DNA of 64,000 bases from Nissolia schottii (GCA_003254905.1 QANU01034901.1:435458-499457), one strand, 5' to 3'; shown: positions 12,201 through 24,750, counted from the stretch's first letter. Numbers and translations: made by a program. The notes: generated from the letters alone by a model not told the origin.

Positions 12201-12352
12201 GAATATACCCACCAAGTATCCATTTGTGCAAAAGTTAAATTAACTTCTGAACAAACAAAAGCAAAAAATATGCCCTTTTTTGCACGCCAAGCGATATATT
12301 TGGTACAATCCTTCTTCATGTGTCCCTTCTTCTTGCAGATGAAACAGGTTAA
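9251..12352 (-). pseudogene. Copia (Ty1) polyprotein remnant
   Basis: Read on the minus strand the order is gag zinc knuckle (CFICKKKGHMKKDC, near 12305-12347), protease, integrase, reverse transcriptase and RNase H, as in Ty1/copia. The protease site is changed: VYSSATTH stands where D-S/T-G-A is expected. Integrase shows the H-H-C-C finger (WHKRLGH...CIECIKG) and catalytic Asp/Glu contexts ([28 protein letters not shown]). Reverse transcriptase has FLVLYVDEILLA, where the family has YVDD. RNase H carries SDFAGCQDSRRSTLGY. Frameshifts and stops separate the parts, and the C-terminus breaks off after PTEE at the LTR fragment. It is dead. The gag region was split by an LTR at 12353-13961. Confidence 0.9.
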
Positions 12353-13961
12353 TGTTGAAAGCTTTATTCGCAATGGGTTTGCTCTCGTGTTTATTTAATA
12401 TATCCTTTCTACAGCTTTCAGATCCTCAAGGGATCCAATTGCAGTATAGTCGGGTATAATCGTCTCCTCAGGGATTGTGGTTTATAAAACGACCGTCTTG
12501 TATGCAGTTACTTTAAGCTTATAGAAAATGGTCGGTTTTTGTTGTTTAAAATTAAAGACGAACAAATGGTAACCAAAGTAAAATATAAAACAATAGTGGT
12601 GTTTAGTTAAAACAAGGCAAGAAAAGTGTTGGGATTTTTAGTGACAATGTTTCTAAATGCAACCATTAAACCTCATGAATATGACCTATGAGTCTTTTGA
12701 TTTTATCGCCACCAGTTCTCAACTTAATCATCTTTTTTCAAGCATGTTAAGATCACAAGTTCCTTTACTAAGTTGTCAAATGTCTTGCACAAACTTAACA
12801 AAGTAACTTGACGTTAATGCGGGTGTTAAAGCGATTAGTTCTTGGTTTCCGGTTATGGCAATTAAGAACTAAATGAATTGATCTAGGTCAAGCTCAAACA
12901 ATTGTAACTTCCGTTCGCAATCTTTAAGCATAAAATCAAGCTTAGCATAGCACTATTGTTCTTAGCTTGGTTACAACTTAACAAGCATAACTTCCGTCCA
13001 TACAAGCAAGTCTCAAGTTTAGAATCAAAGTACTAACAAAAGCTAGCATTAAGCACGAGATTAATCATTAAAATCATAAGACATTCATAGAATCATAAAC
13101 ATAAGTTAAGGCGGATACATTTAAGAAGCAAAGCACATCAAATCCCAACAACAAGAAAGTTTAGCTATTCATAGTCATAAATAGAATACAAGCTTACTAG
13201 GATTTAGAACAAATGTGGATTGAAGAGGAGTAGTGAGTTGTCTCCACACGTCCACCACGACTCCAATCGTAGCAGTTTCGGCAGCAATTCCTTATAGGAA
13301 TTCTTCTAAACCCTAGCTACCTTTCTAAACCTAACTTAACTAGAATATGGAGTGAATATATTGTAATGGAGGAAGTGAAATGGATGCCAAGGGATGTCTT
13401 CCAAGCTGCAGGGGAGCCCTCTATTTATAGGCCCCAGACTAGCACTTTCGCTCAGCGCAATGGTACAATCGCCCAGCGAGTAATGATTAGTAGCTGAGTG
13501 GACTGTACTTTATCGCTGAGCGCTCTCTGAAAGGCTTGCAAGTGGCTTATCCTCTGACAGATTCCCGGCGGCTCGCCAACTGTAGCAGCTGGCTCTTAGC
13601 TGGCCTCATAAATGCGCCGTCTGCAAGTGGCTTGAGTCAGTACAACCGCTCAGTGAGTAATGATTACTAGCTGAGCGATAACGTGATAATCGCTGGGCGG
13701 TTAGAGTTATGTCGCTGAGCGTTTCCCCCTTTCTGCACTTGTTCCTCTTCCTTTGTTCATTGTAACAATTGCATGGCATTCTTCCTTTCCATGTCCTATT
13801 GTTTTCCTGCAATAATTACAACAATTAAAGCCATTAACTGCCTTTTGATCCATTGTACAAAACTTGTATTGATTTTGAATTATTTTAACTGTTTCATATT
13901 AATTAAGAACAGATAAGTGCCAATTATCTTCTAGCATTTTATCACAATTTGGCACTTATCA
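12353..13961 (-). mobile_element. Athila/Tat-like solo LTR, minus strand
   Basis: The insert runs from TGATAAGTGCC (minus strand, at 13961) to CTTTCAACA (at 12353) and is flanked by a perfect target duplication GTTAA (12348-12352 and 13962-13966). Removing it rejoins the copia gag just before its zinc knuckle. The U3-like part holds several CGCTCAGCG / CGCTGAGCG near-palindromes (13440-13725). A TATA box (minus TATAAATAG) lies near 13421-13430. It is homologous along its length to the solo LTR at 29898-31379. The Athila/Tat label comes from my memory of such LTR starts. The interval has no coding capacity. Confidence 0.85.
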
Positions 13962-14569
13962 GTTAAGACCCCATCCTGTTTCTTTACCTTTTCTACTTAG
14001 AAGATGCAACCACAGCAACATTACACTTCCTCTTACACTGAGATGTGGACCATGTGAGCACTTTCGGTCTTGTCACGCTACAACCTCTCTTCCTCTTTCA
14101 AGGGATTAATACCTAAAGTCTTCCATGAGCGCATTGCTCATAAGGGGATCACTGATGGTAATATCTTGGTTTAGTGGGAGTTATTTTATACTCTATATAT
14201 TTTATGTCAGACATTGAATTGTTTCATTTTTTGCAGAATAAAGTTGATGGTTTACATTATATTGTAATTTTGGATTGGTCTCAATAAAGTTTTAAAGTTG
14301 ACTTGTTGGAAATAGGTATCTATGAGATTGTTTTCATGCAATTTCCATGTTACTCATCCAAACTTGATCTATGTCACTAAGTATATCAGTATGGTGATCA
14401 TCGTTGTTCAGTCACGACTTTAATATGATGAATGTTGCGGTAGTTCCATCACTAATATATGAGATTGACCAAATTGTTTAAGTAGTTAAAATAACATTCA
14501 GATGTGCACTTAAAGTTTATTTTGTGATATGATTATCTCAGGACAATATATATAGCCCAAGTGGGAGAT
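13962..14569. mobile_element. Retrotransposon-derived sequence before a copia LTR
   Basis: The first ~100 bp continue the minus-strand copia gag beyond the solo LTR. From about 14100 the sequence looks like the untranslated 3' part of a plus-strand copia element. It ends in the purine-rich tract AAGTGGGAGAT (14559-14569) directly before the LTR start. The exact switch point between the two elements is not visible. Confidence 0.5.
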
Positions 14570-15105
14570 TGTTAGGAAATTGTATTTCCTTAATCTATTT
14601 TGTGGGCTATATATATAATTATGAATATAATCATATTAGCTAATTTTATGACTTATAATATGTTGGTCTCACTCATGTTTAATGAAATTAAATAAATGAA
14701 TAAGTCAGACTACTTTATTAGTTTGAACTCAAAATGGGTAATACTCATCCTGCCTATTTTTTGTTGGGGTTTTAGGATTTTATGGGAACCACTGCCAATT
14801 ATAAATAGGCAAGGAGGGTTTTGGTCCCCAACACACCAAAAATCGCTCTGCAGTCTCCTTTCCCATCAAAAGAGCTGCACTCAAGCCCTAATAAGGATTC
14901 AGAGATTTTGGTTGAGGAATACCAAAAACCCAACATTCGTACATTGATAATTTATATGGATTCAGGTACGCTTTCGCATGTTTGGTATCCATCATTCTTA
15001 TTGATTTAACAAAGATGCTCTTAGGGTGATAAAATTAAGGTTTTCTATTAGTTATAGCACTCCTTCGTTGCCTAGCCGACCGAACAAACTAAGTGAGATC
15101 TAACA
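14570..15105 (+). mobile_element. Copia-type LTR (536 bp)
   Basis: The LTR starts TGTTAG and ends CTAACA, perfect 6 bp terminal inverted repeats with TG...CA ends. It follows a polypurine tract, as expected for a 3' LTR on the plus strand. It contains a TATAAATAGG-like promoter near 14797-14807. A matching 5' LTR was not found in the window. Confidence 0.7.
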
Positions 15106-15179
15106 ATGTTGTGTTCCATTGGGTTTCTAATTTTAAATTAACAAAATAATAATTAAATTTCATATTTTAACTACGGCAG

Positions 15180-15630
15180 CCCCCAAGAATTCCTCATCTG
15201 AATGCATTTCATCACTTGCTTAGATACATCAAGCATGCTCCAGGCCATGGTGTGTTTTTTAGCTCCCAATCATCACTCACACTTAAAGTATATGTTGATG
15301 CAGATTGGGGAAGCTGTCCAGACATAAAGAGATCAACCACGGGTTTTTGTGTCTTCCTAGGAGATTCATCGGTGTCTTGGAAGTCCACGAAGGAACCGTA
15401 TCAAAATCATCAGCAGAAGCAACATATAGATCATTGTCTGCCGCAGCCAGTGAGGAAGCGAGACATGTATAGTAACCATAATTGTGAAGATGTGGCTTCC
15501 TGGCAGTTCAATTTTGTTAGGCACAGTGGGGGGCGTGTATGTGGCAGTATAGCTGATACGGTGGTACTAATCAATCCCTGCATCAAGACAGAGTATGAAA
15601 AAAAATTGGTAATTTATGTGATGTGATATA
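15180..15630 (+). pseudogene. Copia RNase H fragment
   Basis: The frame opens with a run ending LLRYIKHAPGHG and then shows VYVDADWGSCPDIKRSTTGF, the typical copia RNase H signature, followed by SVSWKS. After that it frameshifts, and fragments of the SLSAAASEE helix continue in another frame. No other domain of this element is attached, so it is an isolated relic from a different copia copy than the one on the minus strand. Confidence 0.85.
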
Positions 15631-15639
15631 CTAAAATTT

Positions 15640-16190
15640 AGAGTAAAGCACCAATTTATTCTCTAACAAATTATTGATGGATTAATTTATTTCCTTAAAA
15701 TAAAAGTCAAATTATTTCTTGCTATTTTTAAATGTGAATCTAGTTAGATTTTTGTACTTAGACATACCTTATAAGTGCATTAAACATTATTTTAGAAATG
15801 TAGGAAAGAGATAACAATAATGTTTCTAATGTGTTTAACCACATGTTTAATTAAAAATTCATTCAACTACACTAATGAAGTGTGGCTAAGCACAAAGAGA
15901 CTAAAGTTGCATTTAGGAATAACAGGCACTAAATTAAACATTTTTTTTTGGATAAAGACTAAATTGCTCAATCAAGGATTTAACAAAAACTACCATACAC
16001 CACACTTATTCATGCACAAACTACTATTCCCTATAACAAACTCCAACGGCTAGTGAAAGTTGGAAACTAAACTGTAACTGAAAAACAGAAAGAAAGGGAA
16101 TGGGGAGAATGAAAACAACAGCAACCACACCAATCAGCAACTAATTACTAATTGATCGTATCCTCAGCTTCTCTAATCCGTGATAGTATA
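15640..16190. other. Intergenic, nothing recognised
   Basis: AT-rich DNA without a supported gene. A TATATATAG-like box lies near 16187-16196, just before a pyrimidine-rich stretch that could be the leader of the PRP31 locus. Confidence 0.4.
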
Positions 16191-16729
16191 TATAGCATAG
16201 ATTGGAAGCATTTTTATTCATCCAACTCTCCCAATTTCCTTCTCTATTTCCTCTCTTGCATATTATGTTCTGTTTCCTCTGTTATGCTTCAATACGCCCC
16301 GACCGCTCGTTGAACGACGAGGTCACCTTCGCCTCGCATTCGTCCCTTCCGCCGTCACTGCGGCTGCCACCTTCTTCTCCGCCGGCACCATTGTGACTGC
16401 CGGTGCCTTCACCTGGTCATTTTCTGTCGTCTTCTTTTTCCCAGGCAGTGGTGATGATTTGTTGGGGAGTAATTTCTTGATCCGAAGTTTCATTTTTTTC
16501 TTGTTGAAACCCTAGCCTTGAGCCAAATTTTTTCGTTCTTTTTTCATAGCACATGGTTTGTTTTCCTCCTTTTTTTTCCCTCCTTTTCTTCTGATTTAAT
16601 GTTGTTCCCATCACAGATGTTGTTCTTATATGCGTTTTAAAGCAATAGATTCAGTTACAACTATGATTCTTTGAATACAGTGTACTTAAGATCGCGAATT
16701 CAAGGTCTTTCTTGAGTGTTTGGTTGCAG

Positions 16730-19700
16730 GCAACACTTGCTGATTCTTTTCTTGCTGACCTTGACGAACTCTCTGATAATGAGGCTGAAATTCCTGTGAG
16801 CATAATGAAATTTCTGAATTGTTTTTACGTGAAAAGTTTGAAGGAAAAGGTTGGTGTCTTGGTGATAATTTGTGAATAATATGGTGTTTTCCCTACTGGA
16901 GGATAACGATCTTGATGCCGCAGATGTGCAAGAAGACATTGATGGGGACTTGGCTGACCTAGAAAACCTCAACTATGATGACTTGGACAGTGTTTCCAAG
17001 TTACCGAAAACACAGAGATACATTGATATTGTGCAGGTTAGTCAGTAACCATTGCTTTTATGAGGTTTTATTTGAACAGTGGTTGAAGCTACTGTTGCTG
17101 TTACTTTTCAATTATAGACATTGTGGAGAATTGGGGAAACTACTACTGAAGTGGCCGGCCCCAATTGGCAATAGTAGAAAGCTCCAAATCTGCAATCCTC
17201 CCATTATGGACTGCAATTCAAAACTAGGATTTGGTCAATTTCAACCACTGCATTCTTTCTTTCTTTTTCCTTTTTTTTTTTTGGATTAAAGAGGAATTAT
17301 ATTAATATAAGAAGAGAAGATGATTACAAAAGATAAGAGGGCAAGAGATCTTCTTTGGAGGATCAAGAACAAAATAAATTGAAGAATAAGTGTTGCAAAG
17401 CTTTCCAATTTCTCAATATATTTGAGAGAGAATTTCCTTTCTTGATTATGTGTTTTTTACACCAAGTAATGGCCAAACACCTATCCTATCAAACCGAACT
17501 TGTCTGAAAATTTGTTATTGACCATTGCATTCTTTTTTGATTGTTGTATAATCTAAAATCAATTCAACTAACCTGTTTTGTTAGCTGAAACTGAAGCTTC
17601 GAAATTCCTGTCATTGTTTTATATGGTAATGTATTTGTTTGTTTGTTTCTTTTTTTTTTTCTTTTCCCTATCCTGGCTATTTTACCATTATCTCATTTTT
17701 TACCCAATTATGTATTGACACGGGTATGTAAGGGTATGTAAGGGTTAACATTATTCTTTTATGGCAGAAAGTGGAAGAAGCCCTTCAGAAGTGTTCAGAT
17801 GTCTCAATTCTGAGAGTAGATTTAGAAGATGATCCCGAATACCAATTGATTGTTGAATGCAATGCATTGTCAGTTGACATTGAGAATGAAATTGTTATTA
17901 TTCACAATTTTATTCGTGACAAGTATCGATTGAAATTTCTAGAGCTTGACACTAGTTCATCACCCAATTGATTATGCACATGTTGTAAAGAAGGTAGGAA
18001 ATGAAATGGATCTGACTCTTGTTGATCTAGAAGGGCTTTTACCCTCAGCTATTATCTTGGTTGTCTCCATTACAGCATCAACCACAACTGGAAAGCCACT
18101 TCCAGAAGAAGTCCTTAGTAAGATAAATTGATGCTTGTGATCGAGCTCTTGCTCTTGATTCAGCGAAGAGAAAAGTTCTTGATTTTGTCAAGAGTAGAAT
18201 GGGTTACATTGCACCTAATGTTTCTGCTATAGTTGGGAGTGCTGTTGCAGCTAAACTCATGGGAATGGCTGGTGGTCTAGCAGCTCTTACAAAGATGCCT
18301 GCTTGTAATGTACAGCTTCTTGGTGCTAAGAAAAAGAATCTTGCTGGGTTTTGCAGTGCAATGTCTCAATTTCGTGTAGGTCACATTGAGCAAACAGAAA
18401 TATTTCAAACTACTCCTCCTCCTCCTCCTCTTAGGATGCGAGCATGCCTACTCTTGGCTGCTAAGTCTACACTTGCAGCGCAAGTAGATTCAGTACGTGG
18501 GGATCTATCTGGGAAAAATGGGAGGCCTTCCAAGGATGAGATCCACAAAAAAATTGAAAAATGGCAGGAGCCTAAAAAGAAGAGGTGGTCGTCCGATTAG
18601 GAAGATGAAGGAAAGGTTAGCATAATTTTAACTTGTCTATCTGGGTTTTTGGTTGCAGGATTGAGCCTATATTTTTCTTTTGCCTTTTATTAATTCATCA
18701 TCATGCAATTTTTATGTCAGGTGTGCAATAACAGACATGAGGAAGTTAGCCAATGGGATGCAATTTGGTGTCCTTGAAGAGAGCGCTTTAGGTAATTTTA
18801 CCTAATTTTACTTGTATAGTAGCTTGATCTGATTTACATTTGCAATGCAATGTCTTGATTTTTGATTTATAATTTGATGCATCCATATATTTGTTAGGTT
18901 TAGTTACACAGACCTCTCCTGAGATCCTCAAATAGTACAGTTACCCACTTCTAGTTTGCAGGTTGACACATACCTCCCGTAATTTGTTTTAACTTTATTA
19001 CATTGACCTCCCTTGATCCTAATTTTCAAATTTTAAAAAATTTAAAATCATGTAGAATGACTAATTTTCCCCTAATCATCTACTTATTCTACTTTAATCC
19101 TTCTCCCACCCCACTCTACCTTCCATCGCTACTCCACCAACTCTGACCCCACCTCCACCCTCCAAATCCACTGTCCAGCAGCAAGGAAGCCCCAAAACGA
19201 TTCCAAGAAAAAGAACAAGCCAAACAACAAACACATACAAAAAGGAATTAAAGCCAAGGTTATCAAACTGGAATACGAATCGTGTATCGGAAAGCTCATT
19301 TTCCAAATCGTGAATCGTATCACATCGTAAGATACATGATCGATACATAAAAATATAGGAATGTAGCAGAAATGTGGAGATTATATTAAAAAAATATAAA
19401 TTATGCACATAAAATATGCTAAAAAATAATATGATAAATATAAATGAAAATAAAAACTAATGAATAATTACTTGTTCTAAGAAAAATAGACGTAACAACA
19501 CCAAATATAATCAAGGAAAAGACTAATATTATACTTATAATCTAGGTTAAAGTACAGGTGTAGTAAAAGTTCAAAACTAGTCCTAGGCCTCCCAAAAAGT
19601 CGTTTAACATAACAAGACTTTGTCCTAACACAATATAACCGAAGAAACAAATTGTATAGGAAGGGTTTTGCATGAAATCCTCTGGAAAAGTATCGTGACT

Positions 19701-19790
19701 TTGTAAAAATGTCAATACATCCTTATTTTGCTGTCTTTTTATGCTTTTGGATTATAGGGGATGGTCTAGGTGGGGGTTATGGAATGCTGT
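16730..19790 (+). pseudogene. PRP31: PRP31 (U4/U6 snRNP splicing factor) pseudogene
   Basis: Exon-like blocks are 16730-16795 (ATLADSFLADLDELSDNE), 16902-17036, 17768-18615 (the Nop-domain core, with MGYIAPNVSAIVGSAVAAK and ACNVQLLGAKKKN), 18721-18791 (ITDMRKLANGMQFGV) and 19758-19790 (DGLGGGYGML). PRP31 is a spliceosomal protein that bridges U4 snRNA and the tri-snRNP. This copy cannot make it. The initiating ATG is replaced in the context CAGGCAACA. Frameshifts lie near 17952, 18121 and 18570. The Pro-rich linker before KKKRGG is missing. The last block runs straight into an unrelated RRM-encoding fragment. Introns are retained, so it is a duplicated rather than a processed pseudogene. The leader near 16200-16620 may be its original 5' region. 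A functional copy must exist elsewhere, since the gene is essential in plants. Confidence 0.9.
18792..19757. other. Last PRP31 intron, enlarged and repeat-bearing
   Basis: Between two PRP31 blocks lie about 970 bp of non-coding DNA. The segment CGTGAATCGTATCACATCGTAAG (19311-19332 region) recurs diverged at 57500-57535, which points to a small dispersed repeat. Nothing else was recognised. Confidence 0.35.
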
Positions 19791-20500
19791 TTCGCCATTG
19801 CACGCGATCTTCCTCGGTCTTACCCTCCTCGGCTTCCTTGGACTTTGCTTCTTCTCCATTTTTTTTACGGCATCGATGACTTGGTTTTCATCCTCTGCTA
19901 TTAAGCCGATCAATTTCCCCACTTCCCATGTGAGCCTCGCTTCTTCTGGTTCATTTATGCAAGGAACAATGACTTTGTGGGTTCCTAAGGCCTTTACCCA
20001 TGAGTGTTTGATTTTCTCCCTAGTTAAAGCTCTCTGCACTTCCCCCGACCAGAGTGGCTTCCTACCTTGGACAATGAGGCACTTTGCAAGCCATGCTAAG
20101 TTTGAGGAAAGGCCTGATGTCCCTTTGACCGTTCTCTCGCATCCTCTTGCCTTGGAAGCTGTTTGACCTTCGTTCATATTTTGCCACCGTGACCGTTACT
20201 GGCTGTCCACTTATCATGATGCCATCCAGCACTTTAACTGCCCGCCTCGCATCCTCTACCTTTGCGTAGTGGACGAAGCCAAACTTGCTCGGGTTTGTCC
20301 GTCGCTCCCTGTGTGAGACGTATGTGCTCCCAGTGGGAAGGTTATCCACCAACAGTGTTGTTCCTTCGTCCCTGCTTTTTACTCTGTTGGAACCATTGTT
20401 GTTGATGCCACTTCTTCTAGTCTCTAACCTCTCCCTATCACTCCCTCTCTCATCTCGGCTCGTCACTCTCGCCTCTCTCGCCCTCTCATCCTCTCTGCCC
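19791..20500 (-). pseudogene. RRM-encoding ORF fragment (possibly LINE ORF1)
   Basis: Two overlapping minus-strand frames (20466-20062 and 20177-19752) together give one protein with a frameshift. The N-terminus is Arg/Ser/Glu-rich. It is followed by an RNA-recognition motif with RNP2 (LLVDNLP) and RNP1 (KFGFVHYA), and then a basic tail. Plant L1-type LINE ORF1 proteins carry such an N-terminal RRM, and I think this is the likeliest source. A host RNA-binding gene is the alternative. The C-terminal part is cut at the PRP31 border near 19790. Confidence 0.55.
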
Positions 20501-20674
20501 TAGTCTCTTCTTTTAGGTGTTTCTTAATGATAGCAATCTCTTGTGTGTATTCATGTGTGCAAGTTTCAATCTTTGGGTTGGTTTTGATTTTATTACTATC
20601 CCCCCTTTTTCTTTTGTCATTGATGTAGGCCTGAATTGTCTTAAATAAATCACTCAAGATATTTGGGGGAAAAA

Positions 20675-21444
20675 ATGGATGAAAGTGAAACTAGGGACAT
20701 TAATTGGGAAAAGGCACTGAGAAAGTTTCAGAATGTTATAGCCACAGGGACCAAGTCTATGAAAATAAAAGCCATGGGCATGCTGTCCCATTTCTCTAAA
20801 CATGCCTCTGACCATGTATTAGTCCAAAGCATACCCCTCCTAATTGAGATTCTTGGTGATAACCGCTCAAATGATTCAGCGACTTCGCTTCAAAAAGCTG
20901 CTGCTTATTGCTTGAAGTGCATAGCTTGCAAAAGTGAGGAGTTGGTTATCCAAATGGGCGCGAACGGTGATGCACACTCTCTGATGAGTTTGTTGCCTCA
21001 TACTGACGGAAAGTTCCTCAAAATCCTGCCGAAATGCTTGTTGGTGGTAGTTAGTTTTTGTAATGCAAGTAGGATAGTTGTTGCTACTAATGGCGGGTTA
21101 GGAACCATCATCAATTTGTTGAATTCTCGCGAGGATGGTATCAGGCGATATTTGTTGGAAATTTTGAGAGTTTTGGCATTGCGGACGAATGTTAGGAGGG
21201 AACTCACTTGACTTGATGTGGTTCATTTCCTTGTGGAGGCTGTTGGTGTTGGCAGTATGGTCTCCACTCAAGGGAAAGAGCCTATCAAGCAATTGGGATA
21301 CTCGGAGTCACGAGAGAAGGAAGGCATGCTGTTGTTGAATTGGGAGTCATACCGGGGCTTGTCAACCTGTTTCCCGAGGGGGATCACGCAACCAAACTTG
21401 TTGCTGGTTATAGTCTTGGTGTGATATCTGCTCACGTTGATTGT
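20675..21444 (+). pseudogene. ARM-repeat protein gene, 5' part (disrupted)
   Basis: The frame starts MDESETRDINW and continues as helical armadillo-type repeats (for example SIPLLIEILGDN, LQKAAAYCLKCIACKSEELV, GGLGTIINLLNSREDG). Such proteins are scaffolds or U-box-like regulators in plants; no U-box is visible here. At 21209-21211 a TGA replaces what looks like an Arg codon (ELT*LDVVHFLVE). A frameshift follows near 21265, after which LGVIPGLVNLF...SLGVISAHVD is read. At 21445 a 3.3 kb LTR cuts the sequence. The gene resumes for 32 bp at 24751 and again at 39590. Whether the stop or the insertions came first cannot be told. Confidence 0.8.
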
Positions 21445-24400
21445 TGTAACACCCTAGGTAGCAGCTTATGCTTAAGTCATAATCCGCGTCCGCTAGGTTG
21501 TTATTTCTCGTGTGGGAGTACTTATAGTCTCTAGCTATCCGTGGGAAATAGTTCTTTCATCTCAAAATATGGACCCTTTTTTTTTTCTTCTTACCATAAG
21601 TTACTTTTATGTTTCAGTTAGGAGACCTACGCGTGAGGGCTATATCTTACGCTCGGTACGTGATATTACGCGAACAACTTGAGTATAGTAGAACCAGCAA
21701 ACCTTCATATACAGAGTACACAACATAGGGTCCCTTCACCATTAATGTACAATTTATTTACAATTATACATATTGGTCTTTGAATACCAACTGGTTATAG
21801 AGAACACACACAGTACATCAATTAACATTGATATACACATATTCACATGGTTAAACAGAAAGGGCGGCTGCAGCAAAAGTTAGCAAAGGGTCACGGGAGA
21901 CATCAACTGGTCAGGCGGGGTGCTCCGGCGTCACTCATCCGGGTCAGGGTCTTCCTCTTCCTCGTCCTCTTCCTCCTCCTCTTCCTCCTCCGGGGAGTCC
22001 TCGCTCATCGGGTCATCTTTCGCATGTTCATCCGCCTCAACCTGGGGAGTTTTCGGGATAGCTAGCCAGTCCCTGTGGACGGTGGACGGACTGGCTTCGG
22101 CATCATGGGCGCGTGGCGCGAACTGACGACGGTAGAAGAAGGCAACTCGTTTTCGGGCTCCTCAGCGGTAAAGCTGTCGCAGAGGTCGATCTCCACATCC
22201 TTATCGTAGGGTGGAAGCTCTTCCTCTTCGACGTCAACGATGATAAGGTTGGTGGTTGATGATCCTGGGCCTACGGGGGCTGCTGGTGCTGTCTGCAGAG
22301 GGTTGGGGCACTCCACGGTTATGTAAGTCCATGTCGCTGTGACATCCCCTGTCTCGGGGTCTCGGTGCCTAGTCTTGTTGTGGAGGATCTTCCGCTTCTT
22401 CGGCGGAAGGCTCATGGTATTCTCCTGGAATCACAAGCGAGTGGGGGTGAGAACTCGTTCCCAGTGGATAACTATAGGCCGATGAGGGGGCTGATTAACT
22501 CGGTTATGATTCCAGCCACTCAGGAGATCTCTAGGTGTCCATGCACACTAGACTCCCTACTGATTATTAACTTGCCTATGGTCCTGAGCAGCTTTATCTA
22601 AGTTAGTGATGGGGATCACTAATCTTTGACTTACCTAGGTATTCGTGCTTGTTATCATTACTCGCGGTGCTACTTAGACCATCTCATGCGTGTTCATGGA
22701 CGATTACTTAATGCATTCATAATCATACACATATACATCCAACACATACATATCATGCATGAGGAGCAAGGGTTCTCTTACGCGCTGATGGTTGCGTCCT
22801 TTTCGTTACTGGATGTCGTCGTTCCCATGTAGACTGTGGGATCGTCATCCCTTTTCCAGCTACAACACGCTTACAACCATTCTGCTGGTAGAATGGCGGG
22901 AGTGTACCCTTGTGGTAACACTAAGATTGAGGCTCATATGCATCCTAACTTCGTGGACGACTTTCTTTCTTGAGTCCGAACTTCGTGGACTGAATTTCTT
23001 TCTTTCATATATCCGAACTTCATGGACATCTTACCCGTCTTTTAAACGTCATGACGTAAAAACTCAAGCGTTACTTTCTTTCTTTACTTTCTTTTCTCTC
23101 ATACTGGGTTGAAACCCGCGTTCAGGTCCAAGCCTGCGTATCTTAATCATAAACTAGTCCTTCTTGCTAGACTGAAAAAGGGCTTGTCAGAGATGACGTG
23201 CCAAGAGAGGGATTTCCTAGTATATAACTATGTCCTTTCTTCAAGGTACACCGACCCTTGGTGGTCGGGCCTTCTTAAGAATTTACGAGTTCCCTATATT
23301 CCCTTATCATCTTCAAACATTAGGTCATTCAACCCTAGTTATCTATAGTTGCTCTACCCCTAATACCAACCATTCCTCATGATGCATGCACTTCTCAGTG
23401 TCCATAATCTTTTCATGTTTGATTGTTCTTGGGTGGCATTGGAGTGATGCAGATGGGATGATGTGATTTCATAAACTGGTTACAAACTTCTTAGAATTTT
23501 AGACAAGTCTAGTTAGGGCCCTAGGGTTCTCAGGCTGCTCAGTGCCCTGCCTATCCGCTCGGCGCCCTTGGCCGCTCAGTGGTTCCCTGAGCTCCCTCAG
23601 GTTCTGAACCATCCTCATCCAAACTTACGTGGCATCCAGATCACAGGCCGCTCAGCGCCTTGACCTGGACTTTACCCACCACGTAACCTTTCACATGGCA
23701 GGTTTTAGTAACAGCCCAGGCTGCTCAGTGCCCTGCTTGGCCGCTAAGCGCCCTGGGTGTTCCTGCACCTGTTTCGTGAGACTTGGCCACCTTTCTTTAC
23801 ACTCTTTCTACCTTTTCTCATGCTTGTTCAAGGTTATTTCTGCATGATTCCATCCATCACTAACCACCAAAAACTAAACCTAACCATCTACATGCATACT
23901 CATCCCTAAATATACAAAAACATCAATAAACACACATACACACATACAATCACACAAAGAACTCAAGAACACCAAGGAGTTGAGTCAGCCTAAGTTACCC
24001 ACTTCCTTAGAGGCTGGTTGGATGATGAGGAAGGTGTGGGAGAGTGGTCGTCCAAGCGCAGAGCGTTATCCTAGCTTGCGTCGGACTTTCAGCAGCGTGA
24101 CCGCAGCGCACACGAGAGTTTCATCTCTTCCAAGAGGGGTTAAATGTGAATCAAATGGGCTGGCCATGGGGCTATTTATAGCCACGAAATTGGCCCCAAA
24201 ATGACCTTTTTATCCCTTTGAAAAATTACAATTATGCCCTTTATAATTTAATTAATTAATTACTTAATTAATTTAGATAAATAAAAGGTCACATCATGAA
24301 TAGTAACCTTTATTTTATTAATTTTTTCCCTAAAAATATGATAGACCACGTGGGGAATTCAGTTTTTGGGTGCCTCCCAGTCCCGTTTGCTCGTGTTTGG

Positions 24401-24750
24401 TCGTTCGTTGTCCCGGTGCGTCATGCACGGTCGTCCGAAAAATATTTCGAGCATACTGCCGCGATCCCCTAATTTTTCTTAACATGGAATTGAGGTTCAC
24501 TAAAGGCATTTGTGAATTTTTCTCCGGATGAGTATTCTTCACAGATACCTTTAATACGTCGGTAAATTTCAGTAACCGAAAATAACCATTTCGCTGTCTG
24601 CCGAATTTCGCAGACGACAAAACCCTATGTTTTACGGATGTTCTTAACCTAAAAGCTCCTATTCTAACCTTCTTATCTTGATTCAAAAAAAAATGATTTT
24701 ATATTTATTTTTGTGAACTTTTTACTAAGGAGAAAAAGCGGGACGTTACA
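21445..24750 (-). mobile_element. TGTAAC-family solo LTR A (3306 bp)
   Basis: The ends are TGTAACACCCTAGG and GGGACGTTACA. The target duplication ATTGT/ATTGC (21440-21444, 24751-24755) has one mismatch. Removing the LTR joins GTTGATTG to CATTAGATC and restores an ARM-repeat frame (HVDCIRSVVHDG). On the minus strand there is a TATA box (TATAAATAG near 24172-24181), then a cassette with CCGCTCAGCG-like motifs (23530-23755), then a spliced-looking acidic ORF (22425-21931). Element-internal domains are absent, so this is a solo LTR. Assignment to a Ty3/gypsy chromovirus lineage is inferred from length and ends only. Confidence 0.85.
21931..22424 (-). CDS. LTR-borne ORF in copy A, acidic tail (frameshifted)
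   Basis: It begins after an acceptor-like ATTCCAG on the minus strand, with MSLPPKKRKIL. It continues through a TRHRDPETGDVTATWTY motif and a Pro/Ser segment (GSSTTNLIIVDVEEEE), and after one frameshift near 22065 ends in a run of Glu/Asp closing EEDPDPDE. Copies B and C carry a related protein at the same place (KTRQRDP, SSxxNPIxVDGE). The function is unknown. It resembles no retroelement enzyme I know. The conserved position inside an LTR is the only context. Confidence 0.45.

Noticed and set aside
9251..12373. Active copia element
   Set aside because: Multiple frameshifts, altered protease and reverse transcriptase motifs, no paired LTRs, and a truncated C-terminus.
16202..16396. Independent small gene in the PRP31 leader
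   Set aside because: Pyrimidine-rich composition fits a 5' UTR, and the frame has no recognisable domain.
19752..20166. Plus-strand 141-codon frame opposite the RRM fragment
   Set aside because: It is the shadow of the minus-strand frame, which shows real RNP1 and RNP2 motifs.
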